A DNA stretch of 64,000 bases from contig JAANDG010000621.1 of NCBI GenBank assembly GCA_036852015.1, positions 20,053 to 84,052 of the forward strand, read 5' to 3'. Position 1 is the first letter of the stretch, and each line of letters starts with the position of its first letter. Under the pieces are notes generated by a model. The model ran no database searches. It was not told where the DNA came from and was given only the letters and a program-made list of their open reading frames with translations. This stretch comes from Pelodera strongyloides (taxonomy: Eukaryota; Nematoda; Chromadorea; Rhabditida; Rhabditidae). Below, one piece after another: positions 30,813-43,468 of the stretch. A program made the translations under genes and the position numbers.

Positions 30813-31319
30813 ACCGCCAAGAGAAGAATCCATTGAGGTGTAAGTCCCTTAGTCTTTGCATTTTGATATTATGAATTGAAATTCAATTATTATCTGCCAT
30901 GTTGTATGTTATATTTTGTATTGTCTTGTACTGAATTACGCCCTGAAGTTTGGAAGTTTGATATGTATTTTTAATGTTTTCTTTCAGGGAATCTTCATGA
31001 TAGAGAGTGTCCTAGGGACCAAAAGCTAAACCAACCGCCCAACGATGTCAAGGGTAAGTTATTTAAACTATTATGCACACAAAACTCATGCCATGCTATT
31101 TCCTCGTTGTTTATTGTTTGTCAGAGAGTTAGTTCATTTGTGTTCAGTAGTTTGTCTGTCAGTCTGTTTGTCAATTTGCCCATTCCTCCGAATAAGTTTT
31201 CATTTGAATTATGTTTTGTTTTATTCAGGTCGTTTTGGAGCGTGACGTGCGTCTTTTGGAGAAAGCGTCTGAATGGATCTTCTCCCTGCTGAACACTGAA
31301 CACTGACGACGCTTTTGGT

Positions 31320-32460
31320 TAGGTTGGTTTTTGCATTAAGTATGGAGTGTGATTTGATTACTTTGTTTGGCTTGGAGCAATGCAGCAAACCTCTCCTTAG
31401 TTACATGTTCCCTGCTACTGGGCGGAGTTTACAGAATCGTCCATTAATTATCGTAATTGTTTAGATGGCCTTCACTCTGTGTCTCCACGTGTGTTCACTC
31501 TGTGTCTACGTGTCGTCTGATGTGTTCATTCGGAATTTTTCTTCAGTGCAGTCAAGCTAGTGGATTTTTTCATTAGTTGTTAGCTTTAAGTACCCCTATG
31601 GAAGATGCAAATATGAAACGACTTATTTATTGGCACCTGGCCTAAATAGTTGTTTCTTCCGTTTAAACTTTGTGAACGCTTGGCGTTGACAGGGTTGAAC
31701 GTTTAAATTGTCTTAGTTTTAGGTTATTAGTACTAAAATTAGACGTAACTTGGAGAGTTTAGCTTTAGCTGAAAGCTGAAGTGCCTGAAAGAAAAGAGGC
31801 GTATTATGTTTGCTTGAGTTCTGAGATAGGATTAAGTTCTTGGGCGAGAATCGAGAATGATTGTCTTTGTCTTGCCAGTAAATTATGCTGAGAATTGAGA
31901 TGGTTTGAGATTAATGTTTGAGACTTTGAGATATCAGATTTGAGAATTGAGAAAGAATATTAGAATACGAAGCAGATGACTGCTATTATTCTTAACGAAT
32001 GAATGCGTTTTTGTATGTAATACAAACGAAATTCATTCATGGACATATTTGCATTTTCCTAGGGTTTTTCTAACTGCACTGTGGTTTTTACACTTGTTGG
32101 CCCAACCTTACTAACTCACTAACTCTCTGCATGTCGGCATGTATAGATTAATATTACTACCTCAGCTTAGCTATATGTATTATTTACTCGTAGATAGTCC
32201 TAGACCCTATTAGACCTGGGTACTAGGGTACTTGTTTCCCCTAGTCACTTGATATTTGTGTTTTATATCTTAGTTAGTTACTCGTTTTAGTCTTAGTGAT
32301 TGGACATATATAGTTAGTAATAGAAAACTCTTCCTACTCTTTGCTTTATGGGGGTAGGCATAGTAGGGATACTAGTGGTCTAGTATCTCTAAAATACTTA
32401 CCCTTCAACTCATTTGAAATCATTTGTTGGTTTCTTGATCAACTCGAGGTGGTCGGGGGT
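31320..32460. other. No gene recognised
   Basis: AT-leaning DNA with no long open frame, no clear repeat and no recognised element. Confidence 0.5.
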
Positions 32461-32495
32461 TTGTGTGTTAGAGAGATAATTCTTTTTTTGAATTA

Positions 32496-33265
32496 GGGTG
32501 GGTGGGTGGGGCGATAAATTTAAAAATACTCTGAGAGATATGAGAGATAGAATTAGGGTGGGTGGGTGGGCGATGAATTAAACAATCTGAGAGAGATGAG
32601 ATATAGAGAGATAGAATAGGGTGGGTGGGTGGGCGATGAAGTTAAACAATCTGAGAGAGATGAGATATGAGAGATAGAATTAGGGGGGGTGGGTGGGCGA
32701 TGAAGTTAAACAATCTGAGAGAGATGAGATATAGAGAGATAGAAAATTAGGGTGGGTGGGTGGGCGATGAAGTTAAAAAAATCTGAGAGAGATGAGATAT
32801 AGAGACAATAGAGAGATAGAATTAGGGTGGATGGGTGGGCGATGAAGTTAAACAATCTGAGAGAGATGAGATATAGAGAGATAGAATTAGGGTGGGTGGG
32901 TGGGTGGGCGATGAAGTTAAACAATCTGAGAGAGATGAGATATAGAGAGATATAATTAGGGTGGGTGGGTGGGCGATGAAGTTAAAAAAATCTGAGAGAG
33001 ATGAGATAGAGAGAGATAGAATTAGGGTTAGTGGGTGGGCGATGAAGAAAAAAAATCTGAGAGAGATGAGATATAGAGTGATATAAAACTGAGAGGGATG
33101 AGAAAGAGATATATAAAATCTGAGGGAGATGAGAGAGGTATAAAATCTGAGAGAGATGAGAGATAGAGAGATAGACATAGGGTTAGTGGGTGGACGATGA
33201 ATATAAACGAAAATGAGAGAGATGAGATATAGAGAGAGATAATTAGGGTTAGTGGGTGGGCGATG
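32496..33265. repeat. ~60-68-bp purine-rich minisatellite with G-quadruplex motifs
   Basis: About eleven units, each with TTAGGGTGGGTGGGTGGGCG (or a variant), GATGAAGTTAAACAATCTGA and a GAGAGATGAGATATAGAGAG part. Early units (32496, 32556, 32619 and others) contain four GGG tracts separated by single T. Later units (from about 33025) read TTAGGGTTAGTGGGTGGG. An (AG)n run follows at 33276-33298. The plus strand is almost free of C. Confidence 0.9.
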
Positions 33266-33627
33266 AATATATAAAAAAAGAGAGAGAGAGAGAGAGCAAT
33301 GGGCACCTTTGGAATTGAGCCCGATTTCAATAGATGATATTCAGATGAGCTCCCAGACTTTTCCACCTTTTTGTAGGATTTTGTTTTTTTTTCTTGCAAT
33401 TTCTATGTAGGTTATTTCTATTGCCATTTCACTAGTGTAAGTTTAGGGTTTTGTGATACTTACTGAGTCTTCGTACTATTTTCAAAGTTGTGTTTCTCGT
33501 ATATTGATTACCCACCAATAGGTATTATTGATTAACTGGGCCCAAAAATGATCCAAGTCAAGTCCGTGGAGGAAACCAAGTTTCTGCCGAGATTCCCCCA
33601 TGTTGAACCGTAAGCAGATCCGCTAGT

Positions 33628-33750
33628 GCTGGTGTCCCCTAGTTTGCGCCACCGTCGTGGTGCGGGCTCCCCAAAGGGTTGGGTTAGCACTACCGGTTTG
33701 GGGGCAGGGTCTTAGCTCACTTAACCGTCCCGAAAGGGAAACCCCTTTTG
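33628..33750 (+). other. GC-rich, strongly folding segment
   Basis: Outer stem TAGTGCT (33632-33638) with AGCACTA (33687-33693) encloses GCGCCAC-cgtc-GTGGTGC. A TCCC-GAAA-GGGA tetraloop hairpin follows at about 33729-33740. Related tetraloop motifs GGTCCCGAAAGGACAAAG occur at about 34262 and 34562. It stands out from the AT-rich surroundings; it may be a structured RNA exon. Confidence 0.35.
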
Positions 33751-34254
33751 GGAGACTAATCTTGTTTCAGGTCGCGCTCCGTGATGGGATGCGCTCATTT
33801 AATAATCTATTTCAGCTTTTTTTAAAACCGAGTCATTGCTGTTATTTTCTATTATTATTCTTTATTATTATTTTTATTATTAGGCACTAATCAATTTTCA
33901 GGTTCTAATCAAATATTTCAGGGTGTCTTCGTCTGCTCCATTAGCGGTTTTACTGTTTTCATTACATTGTTTATTGTCAGGTTATAAGAACAGATGTAGT
34001 GCAACGACATCAAAGAGGACATCACGAACCAAGAGTGAGATGTCTGGGCCAAAGTAAGCTGGAATGGCTATGGTGCGTTTATGTATATTGCAGCGTTTTT
34101 TTTACCGTTGGAAGTACTTGCTTTACACGGCTAGCTGTGTTTGAGTCAGCTTCGCCTGTGTGCATAATTTGTATTTTAGTACGTTCATTCGAGTTCGATG
34201 GCTGTGCGGACGACCTTTGGTGAGCAACTACACGAAGTTTTGGATCCGCGATCC

Positions 34255-34640
34255 GCCTGAATGGTCCCGAAAGGACAAAGATAGGTCGTAAACTTATATT
34301 TTGAGAGTCGAGCCTAAGTAGTTGACTTGCAGCGTTTTACCACCTTGGGTTTTGTGAGAACTGAGAATTTACCTTGTGGGATGACTAACTCCTTTTGTGC
34401 GAAGAACGAACCTATGTTACAATGAATAATTAGTTGTTCTTTTGTTGCTAGTGGTAGCACATGGTTATATTGTGTATGAAATGAAGGTGTTACAGGTTGA
34501 ATTCGATGTGGTGTGCCTCTTTGATGACAATTTGACCATAGGAGTGATGGAGACAGCTTGATGGTCCCGAAAGGACAAAGTTAAGTCTTTGGTTTATATT
34601 TTCAAACTAGAAGCTAGGACAGAAAATCGACAGCTAGCTA
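34255..34640 (+). repeat. Two copies of a GTCC-CGAAA-GGAC hairpin unit, ~300 bp apart
   Basis: ATGGTCCCGAAAGGACAAAG is identical at about 34260 and 34561 and is followed in both by TAGGTC/TAAGTC and TTTATATTTT-type sequence. The identity fades downstream. Confidence 0.6.
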
Positions 34641-34831
34641 GTGAATGAATTTTTTTGTCACGTCGTTTTGCCAAATATCAGAACTTTATGAGAAATGGAG
34701 ATATTTTGCTAAACTGTGATGTTTGGAACTTAATCAACAATGCTTGCCAGATGCCTTTGTTTAAGAATGAATAGTTTTGATCTATGCGAAGGTGTCAAAT
34801 TTATTATTGTTGCATGAAAAGAATTATTCAG

Positions 34832-34972
34832 GTGGAGATGGAGCTCAATCTCCTTGATCAGACGATGGACAACGAGGATACAGACACACTGTGGAACGCT
34901 GATGGAAAACTCAGGGCGTGTGATGGTACTAAGGGGATGATGATCCATTTGGAAACTGTCTTCAATTACATG
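34832..34972 (+). other. Candidate coding exon
   Basis: After a cag acceptor (ATTATTCAG) a 47-codon open stretch reads normally as protein (VEMELNLLDQTMDNEDTDTL and on) and ends ...FNYM before gttggt. It is one of the few segments between 33 and 39 kb with protein-like composition. No neighbouring exon in the same frame was found with confidence. Confidence 0.35.
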
Positions 34973-34999
34973 GTTGGTTTACTTTTCTTATTGACTGTA

Positions 35000-37120
35000 A
35001 TGTGTCTAATCTATTTTTAGATTTTTAAATTTATTTGGAGACTTTCAGATAGTATGTTGAGATCGTTTTACTCTCGAATATGGCCATTTGCCAAATTGTG
35101 TGTGTCTGACGATATATATTTATCTGACGATATGTATTTAGGATGTCTGTGCGTTGATGTTCTTTGTGCTGCGATTGTCGTCTCAAGAAGCCAATCGGAT
35201 GAACAACGTGGATCGACTATGCGGAACGGTAACTGGGTAGCAAAAATGTGCATGCACTTGTAAGATAGTGGTTTGATGCAGATCTTGAGTTAAATTAGAA
35301 TTAGAACCTTTTGTGTAGGATTAGAAAAAGTTAATTTAGGATTAGAAACTCAATTAAGTATTTAGGTTAGGACATCGTGAATATGCCTTACTGTTGTTGA
35401 CACTTATCTTCATGTGGTGTGGTCTTGGTCACAGTATTGACACCTTTAAACCTTAACTTGACATCTTTAATTTAGTGCCGCAGTGCTGCTTGGACGACGT
35501 GTCGATCTAGGCCATTAGGAACAACGTCGATGTGTGGGAAATGGGAAATTCAATCCACGAGTCTTGTCTAGGCTATGGCATGCAATGTGTATAAGGTACA
35601 GTATTCCATTTGTTTCTTACGTGTACATGATTGGAGAAAGTGAAAGCCGATGTTTCTTTTTCGCAGCCGCAGAAGGTAGATTTTCACTTTCACCCAGAAC
35701 TTAGGTTTATTCAATTCAAACATGCATTCAGTGTTTGTGTTCAGCTTCAGCCGAATTCAAACTTGCGAAACAAAGCGCAACGCTTCCTCGCTTTCCAGTA
35801 TTGAAGCTTTTTTCTCAACCTGTGATTGAAAGTACCCCTTATTAAAATCTAAGTCTTGCAGCCAGAATGACTCGTTATGCGCACATTTTTGGTCTTGTGC
35901 AGTAACATTCATTTTTTCAACTATGTTCGCCCATACAACCAATTTATATTCGCGAAACAAAGGTGCGGATGTTTGTACATTTGTCGCGCAGTTACAAATC
36001 CATCGAAAACCTCACCATCATTTGGCACTCGTATGGCAATACTATCTCACCAACTTTTTATTGGATGTTTGCCAATACACAAGGATTGCAAAAATAATAC
36101 TAACCTGAAACTTCGTGCTAATTCGATGATAGTGAATTTCATTAACTACTTTAGAGCTTCGTCTTCAACCAGACTGAGCAAGCCCTATTGGACTCATCTG
36201 TATGTTTTATGTCTGCAGACGTGGCGGGTACTCCAGGACTCCGTGAGTAAGTGGTGAAGACGTGGTCTCACGGCTCGCACCTTTCACGGAAGTGTGAGTA
36301 ACTGTGAGTAAGGTCGGAAAAAATTTCATTCATTGTTGAATTCCTTCTCAATTAGTGTTTTCGAATAGTGCTCTCTGTGCACTGGTCCTCATGGTTTCCC
36401 ATGAAGTTTTCCTCGAAATTTTGTTCGATGCATCTTAACGATAGGGGGATAGGGTCGTGATTGACTGAAGGGTCGTGATTGGCTGTCGGAAAGGCATTTG
36501 CTATTTTTTTTACTGTGACCCTGAAACAACGAGTGGTTTCACAATAAACCAAAACCAAACCATGTATTGACAATTGACAGATCCTTTCAGGCAATCTGCT
36601 GTCCTATCAGATACGCATTCGAGAATGGGCATTGACGTGCATTTCAGGTCCATGGCCTACTGTAACAAGCAGCGGGTGGGCGAGCGTGCCGCCAATCAAA
36701 AACTGAAACACTGCTGATATGCAATTTGTAAGGTTCGTTTAGCTTATTCCGTGGGTTGGCATTACTCCAAAGTTTGCAAAATGGCAAAATTTAATATACA
36801 ACAATTCGCATAAATTGCACGGTCCAACCGTGACACTTGAAACGTCCATAAAAATAGGGTGGTTATACTGCGCGCCGCACATGTGCCGCTTTTCAGTTGG
36901 ACGATATGCGTACTGTTTCCATTTGTTAGCAAAGTTTATAGTTGCTAGCGCCAAGACTTTGGTTTTTACGCTTTACACGGTTTTTTTGTGAAAATTTCTG
37001 CGCTCTGCTTTTCCGCATCGCTTGCACGGCTTTTACGTAGTTCACTTTATTAATTTCGGAACGATCGGAAAGTAGTGCTCCTGAAACTCCTGGAATGGGG
37101 TAATCAATGAAATTATCCTT
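35000..37120. other. No gene recognised
   Basis: No continuous frame, no element recognised. A TATCTGACGATAT-type duplication at 35107-35140 is the only visible repeat. The open stretch 35877-36257 is not protein-like in any way I could support. Confidence 0.4.
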
Positions 37121-37125
37121 TTCAG

Positions 37126-37868
37126 ACAAGATCCTGCTTCTTGTGGATACGAGCCTGGACTAGTCGCCCGAGCAGCTCCTAGTTCGTCAAGTTTAGTTGA
37201 TGTCCAAGTGTGGAGGCGATTGAAGGTAGCGATATATAATAATGTTAACTCATTGATTGTCCCTACCGTAGGAGGTAATGTTAGTATTATATTGTTCTAT
37301 TTTCGAACGAGAGGTATGTGCTTCTCAACAAGTTCATGGTGATGTCGTGCGTTCTGTCGCTTCCCCGCGAAATTTGAAAGTTAGCTTCGTAAAATAATGC
37401 GAACAATCAATTCCAGGAATATCTTTCGCTGTATCGTCATTTGTGACCAAATATAGGACACTAGCATTGCGGAAGGAAGAGCTGATGTTTCCCCACCTCC
37501 GCGTGCTGGTCTCCGTCGACGTGGACGGAACTTTTATCGGGTATGTTGTACTCCTCATGAGTTTTGTTACCCAGCGGTTTCTTTTAGCCTTTAACGATGT
37601 GGATGCGCGTCACCTTCACCTATAGAATCGGACATGAATGGTTTTAGTTACTATCATGTCTTCGAGCATTGCATTGCGGCTGTGATATACTCTTTTCGGT
37701 CATAGTTCATTTGTCTGTATTGGTATTGTCTGAAATGTGTTGCCTTTAAATAATTACCATTTTAGTGATTTCAATTGTTCGTCGCTGGGCGTGACAGGTC
37801 AGTACCTCGACCGAGCATCGACGGACTACGGACTGACCGGAGGCGGAGGCATCCTCGATTTTATTTTG
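37126..37868 (+). other. Three exon-like segments, two of them related and Arg-rich
   Basis: 37126-37225 is open in one frame (QDPASCGYEPGLVARAAPSS and on) between ttttcag and gtagcg. 37417-37540 ends in a stretch readable as SPPPRAGLRRRGRNFYR before gtatgt. 37798-37868 reads SVPRPSIDGLRTDRRRRHP and ends RFYF before gtgagt. The last two look like copies of one exon. The frames do not join across the proposed introns, so this may be a decayed or mis-modelled gene. Confidence 0.3.
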
Positions 37869-38229
37869 GTGAGTGTTTTTACTATGATTTCATTGTGAGG
37901 CTAATGTGCTTACGGTACTCCATTTATGTTACTTTGGCTTTGTTGTTGCGTTCATTCTCCGCAGACTCTCTCTGCTCGCAGCGGCAGCCATAGCTCATGC
38001 ACGAATGCTCCGTTCTTTCTCTCAGCTCTCGATGATCCATTGCTTTTCTCGGCCTCAGCTCTCGTTCTCAAAGACTATTCTCCTAGCCTCCCAATGGGAG
38101 ATGAGAGCAAGTTGTGATCATGCAAAACAGCGAGACGCAGAGGCCAATCCTCCCTGCTGGGGTGCTGGGAAGGTTGCCACGTTCCTAGTGTTCGTTCATA
38201 AATACGGCAACCGTTGGAATCAATTATAA

Positions 38230-39480
38230 TGAAGTTAAAAGAAAAGAAAAGGTTTTCAGGACAAACGTTCGGAGATCGAAAACATCTGAACTTTTTGGAC
38301 ATCTGTTCAGCGCCAACAGTAGGCGCAATATGAAGCTGGTCCTGGTGTTTTTGGGATAGCCGGAAGTTGGATAGGTCTCGATTCTCGATTGACTGACGAC
38401 GTCGCCTTATGTAGAAGGCGAGTTAAGCACCTTTTGCGCTCCGTATTCACAATTCACTCAATCCGTCCCATTGGTTTTCAGCAGTTTTTTTTTTCGATAG
38501 ATGGGTACTTTTTATGCTGCCTTGATCACGATCCCGATTTATTCCATGCGCTCCTACAAGGCTGCGCCTCCAGCAAATTATGTTTGAGCCTCGTTGGCTG
38601 CGTACACGGAGGCATTATAAAAATGACAATGCCCAACTGCGAGAGCCTTCCCTGTCGGGAGAATATGTATCGGGGCAGGGTGTTGGTGATTCCGAGTCGC
38701 AGGATCCTTTTATTTCTCCCAGCTCTTCTCAGTTGCATACCCACTCGAATCTGGGAGCGTCCTCCCTGCGTTCATGCGTACGGTCTCAGAGGTCCAAATA
38801 CTATGCATCTAATTGTTTGAGCTTTAGGATGCAGCTACAGGGGAGTGAACGCGATCGGAATTCTTGAACGACCATACGTTGCGACGACGACTAGTCCTCC
38901 AGTTACGAATATACGGTATGATTTGTATTTGTTTCCGAAGGTCTTCCCTGCAGGAGACGTGTCCGTATGTTAATTGCTCACTACGAAATATAGAAGCATG
39001 TCCTCATGTCGGCAACTCGGGCACAAGTCAGCATCATAGGGTTCTCAACGTATGCGAACCGTACATAAGGTACATAAGGAATGTGTGCGGCGAAACAACA
39101 TCATGCTTTGTAATACATGGTAGAGTAAAGTGCATGTCATAGAACAGTGTAAATAATTAAAGCGCATGTAGTTTTCGTTTAAGCGAAGTGGGATCTTTTT
39201 ACCCCTTTACCACGTCTTATTCCTTGGGTATGTTTTGTTTGAACATTTATTGTCCTTCTATATGTTGGAGCTTGGAGCTATGCTATGTTCGCTATTTTCT
39301 AATTGTGCTTTGAGGAATATAACATGGGTGCAAGCATAATGTGTGCGCCGGTGCGCCTAGGGGCCCGAACGGCGCAACACGGGCTGTATTAATGGAGCCT
39401 TGGCGGTTGCGCCGCGCACGGCGCGCACTTAAGTTAGGCGCGGTGCAAACACAGCGCTTTGCCAAATAATGGCCGTTGCA
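38230..39480. other. Unassigned DNA with one protein-like open stretch
   Basis: 38580-38867 is open for 95 codons with Ser-rich, mixed composition, but overlaps other open frames and has no splice or homology support. 39340-39460 is GC-rich with many GCGC palindromes, as are later intron-like parts of the array that follows. Confidence 0.3.
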
Positions 39481-42400
39481 TTGTATTTGATAGATTCAAC
39501 TTAGCATAAAACTACCGCTGTTCTGTGCGAATTACGGTATTTACTCCAACATTCATTGACAGATCCCATCTCCTAATGTTGGAGATAAACCCTAGGCGAA
39601 ACGTGCGCTGCGCTCTAGACTAAAAACGAAGTAGAAAATTTACCTTAAAGTGCCTAACTGCCCTACTTAACGCTTTCACTGGGCGGCGCGTCACACGGTA
39701 TGTGCTGCCTGTGTGAATGTGGTTTTTTTTTTGCCGGTATACGTTATCATGGTATGTACTTGCGGTTATACTGCGTTGATGTCATGGTCTATGTGATGTA
39801 CAAATGTACAGTACAATTGACCTCGCCTGGATCATTTTGTTACATCAACCCATCCACTCTCCACTCTATTTCTGTACGATTGTATCTCAGTTTATAGCAC
39901 AATTGTTTAATACATTCCAATTTTGGAGTTTATGCAACGTTTTTAACACGGCAAGTAACTAGTTGTTTAATTCTTTAGGAACAGTTGATACGGACTTTTT
40001 TGAAGGAGAAATCGATTGTGAGGTGAACGGATCCTAATCAATTTCCTGCAGTGAATCGGACGGCCGTTTTGCAATGCGGGTTACGGTATGTTCTACTCGA
40101 ACATTTATTGACGGGGCCCTGATCGGCGTGATCTCCTCATGTTGGAGATATATTATATGCTAAAAGTGTATTGCGCTGTATAACTGCATGAAAGTGGGTG
40201 TTGTGAGCTGAGCTCGATAAAGTCACAGCGCACGAGATCACAGAAACGCCACTGATCCCGCGTTCCCGTGTGTCTGCCGCGCGTCTAAGACGGGAAAGTG
40301 AAAGTTTTTGTGACGTGGCGAAGATATGGCGCCCATACCTGTTTAGTAGAGCAAAGTATTTATCTAGTACTGCTGTTCACGCAGCATACTATTTGAGTGA
40401 ATTGATTGGTTTATGGTTATTGACAAGTGCTAGCCTAACCTAATCAACTGTCTCACCGGTTGGCGAGTCATTTTGTGATGCCAGCATGATACTGTTCGGT
40501 TGCGGTGTACATCATACGAGAAACCTGTTATGATAAACACTTTCCCCGCTGCGTAAGGTGTAGTGTGATTATGCCTTTATTCGAATATGTCTACGCCATA
40601 TACATAGGCTGTGCAAGTAAAATGTTTATTTTTTTCAGAACTTGTTGTGGAATGAAACGTCAAAGGGAGCCGTCGAGCGTGAGAACCAGGCGAGAAGCAA
40701 CTCTAGAGCTAGAGGGATGTTTGAAGGACAGCAGAGACCCTACCCTACCTTCCAGGGGTGGCCCATCTAGCGGTAAGCTATGAATATTAATGTAAATGGA
40801 TTCTTCTCCGAACTGTGAAATATGTGATCGTTGATTATTGACGCAGGGCAGGTGCAGTAGTGCTTAATTGGGTTTCTTTTCCCCCGTGTATCTATCAACC
40901 TCCGACCTCCAAGTCCACGCCGTTGCATACTATAATGTTTGCCACGATGCGTACTGTGGGCTGTGAAGTGAAACCCGTTATCGCCATATTTTATTAACAA
41001 ATTTCTCTGGAATATCTGCCCCACTGTGCAATGGATTTCTGCAAGATTCGACAGCATAATGGTTTATCTGCTTTTGGTGGTGGTGGTTTGCTAAAGAGGG
41101 GAGAGTTTTTTGATGCGCGGCGCAAACGTTTGTGTTTGCCTAATATTTTATCTTCGTTGGTTTGGTGATAGCCTGTTTCCACCCCTTTGTTAAGAAGATC
41201 GACTTCATAGAATTATTAGGTGAATTTTATGAAGATTCATTCAAAATGCTGTCTGCTATTGACTAATTAGTGATGCTAATTGTATGTTACATTCGTAGGA
41301 CTCTCGTCATCGGTTGACACTGGAGATTCGCTGATGCATCCGAGGAGGTTGTGATTTGAGCCGGTCTACTTGGAAACGTTCATGCTGACTGGGGATAACT
41401 AACTTTACGGTATGACTACTTGAATACTTGTTGACAGCGTCCTGAATCCATGTTGGACCTATGTCTGTTGTATGCTATTTGAATAAGTGGTAGCTTACCA
41501 TCTGTACGTTACACTTGTATTTCACCCGGGTGGCGAAATGGGTGCAGGCGCAGCATTGGGCTGCCCGAATCAAAAGCACAGCACGGTGATAGCACAGATG
41601 CGCGACTGATAACTTTTTGGCCGCGTACATATGTGTAAAAAGATGTGCGGGGAAAACATGGCGTCACTTTTACTTTTGTAAACTAATGTTTTCTGGGTGA
41701 TATTAGTGGATCTCTTTTCTCACTGTATGCGGTGCAGTCTGAGCTAATCTGACTTTGAGTAGTACCATAGATAGAGCATGCACGGATATATGGACTAGAG
41801 CGGCTGGCACTGGCAGTTGGCAAGTAAATGTGAACTTGTGATTTTAGACCTTGACATTTCAGATACACTGACAGCGTTACGACGACTGACTTCTTCTCAC
41901 TTCGTGAAGCTGATCGTATTCTAGTAACTAGTCTAGGTAAGAAGTATCTTGAAATTGTTTTATTTTCTTGCCACATGTGTGCATCAGTGATATGATGATA
42001 CTCATTCACACTGTTGTTTTGATAGGTACAAAAAGTACCAAGTACGATACCACTGCACAACATGAAACTAAATGTTTATTATGTTCGCAGAACTGTCGTC
42101 GGTTTGCACGGGCCATCTAACTCCTACTCGAGTTTTTGCACGGAAATCTACCGTACGATTTGACGAAGCGAATTACGGGTATGTCCTGTCCTTTGAAACA
42201 TTGAAGGATTGGCGGAATAGCCTGAGCCGCTGAGCTTGAGGTGCATGAAATAGTTGTTACTTCTACAGTGCCATATCATTTGGCTGGCTGTGTCGGTGTG
42301 TAAGCGCCGCGTATTTGAGTACTACTATATGAGTACTAATCAAAAGGACAGTACGGAGAAGCTCCGCCGTTTCGTAGCGCACCTAAATCCGAAAACATGC

Positions 42401-43307
42401 AGTCTGTTTGTGACCAACACCGAAACATGATAAATAGAGAACGTATGTAGTGTTACGTGTTAGCTCTCACTGGATTCGCGTCACTTAGCTCTAGCTGTAG
42501 CCACCGTGCTTTGAAAATTGCGTGCGTATCACCACGAGTACCCCATTATGGTACACTCGTAGTTTTTGGCCCACATAATATACAGTTAACCCGGTTCTGA
42601 ATTAGGTTTATCATTTTGTAACCCTACTGTAAATGATTAACAGTTGAATTTGTTGGATATGATATGCTGGGTATATAACAAATATGTGTTTCTTCGTACT
42701 TCGTACTAATGCTCCTTTATGAAAGGTGGTTCTTTTCAGGGTTACTAATGGAACGTTGGAAAGTCGAAGGACACCTATAAGTATAAGTGTGCGCTTAGAG
42801 GAGAGCTTGAAGCTGCTCAGCTAGAAGCTAGAAGAGTGCAAGGACTCTTAACCTTTGAGCGAAGCACTGAACAAGAAGGTAAGATCTTATTTATGTAAAT
42901 AGGACAATCTAAATTGGATTATGAGTATGCCAATTCATGTACATTAGCGCGGTTGTTTCCCAGTAGTTCTTATCGTTTTACGAATATGCAGTGATTCGCG
43001 TGCTTTCTATGTTTCATAGTTTTTGTAAGCTCGGTGACTTGGACTTTGGGGGAGTATGTATAGAAAATAATGTTAGTTGGTTCACTTTCCTTAGTAATGT
43101 AATTAGTGGAGTTTCACGTTTCACTGACATGGTTAGCTGAGTAGTGTGTTTACTTCCAACGCGTAATTAGTGCTAGTTGAAGTTCAGCGTTTATTTGTTC
43201 GTAGCGCTCAGTATGCTTTTAATTTGAGCTGTATCATGCCGCACACATATGCTCGCGGTCTGTCTTCATGCTATCCACGTATGCGCTAGGTGGCTGCAAA
43301 TTGAAGC

Positions 43308-43468
43308 CAGGGTACAATTTCCATGATTCCATGCGTAAATTGAGGTGGTTTGCTTAGCTTAGTGATAGACCACTTCCATAAAACAGCATGTTTCGCCCAA
43401 ATGTATAAATTTGGAATTGCTTCCGGAGGTGGTTCGTTAGTGTTTTTACGCACCAACCTGTACCCCTG
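43308..43468. mobile_element. hAT-like MITE of the same family, with 8-bp duplication
   Basis: The element begins CAGGGTACAATTT and ends CTGTACCCCTG. The flanks are ATTGAAGC (43300-43307) and ATTGAAGT (43469-43476), a 7 of 8 match. The interior has ATGCGTAAA, a TTTCGCCC motif and TTCCGGAGGTGG, as in the other copies. The slightly decayed duplication indicates an older insertion than the one in intron 6. Confidence 0.75.

Larger units (their letters stand above)
29935..30850 (+). repeat. Tandem duplication (~575 bp) of an exon-like plus hairpin-bearing unit
   Basis: Units 29935-30275 and 30510-30850 match in order: GGACGCTGCCCGCCC.....GATGCAA, a gt donor, an intron-like part mentioning GCCATGCTGCTGG/GCCTTGCTGGTCC, then a hairpin-bearing segment that ends GTAAGTC. 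A third motif end (CCGCCCAACGATGTCAAG|gtaagt) is at about 31034-31051. In one frame the three ends read CPPADAI, CPPTDAK and QPPNDVK. Confidence 0.55.

Noticed and set aside
32706..33399. Minus-strand open frames of 72-123 codons rich in Ser, Ile and Leu
   Set aside because: They are translations of the minisatellite units with no other support.
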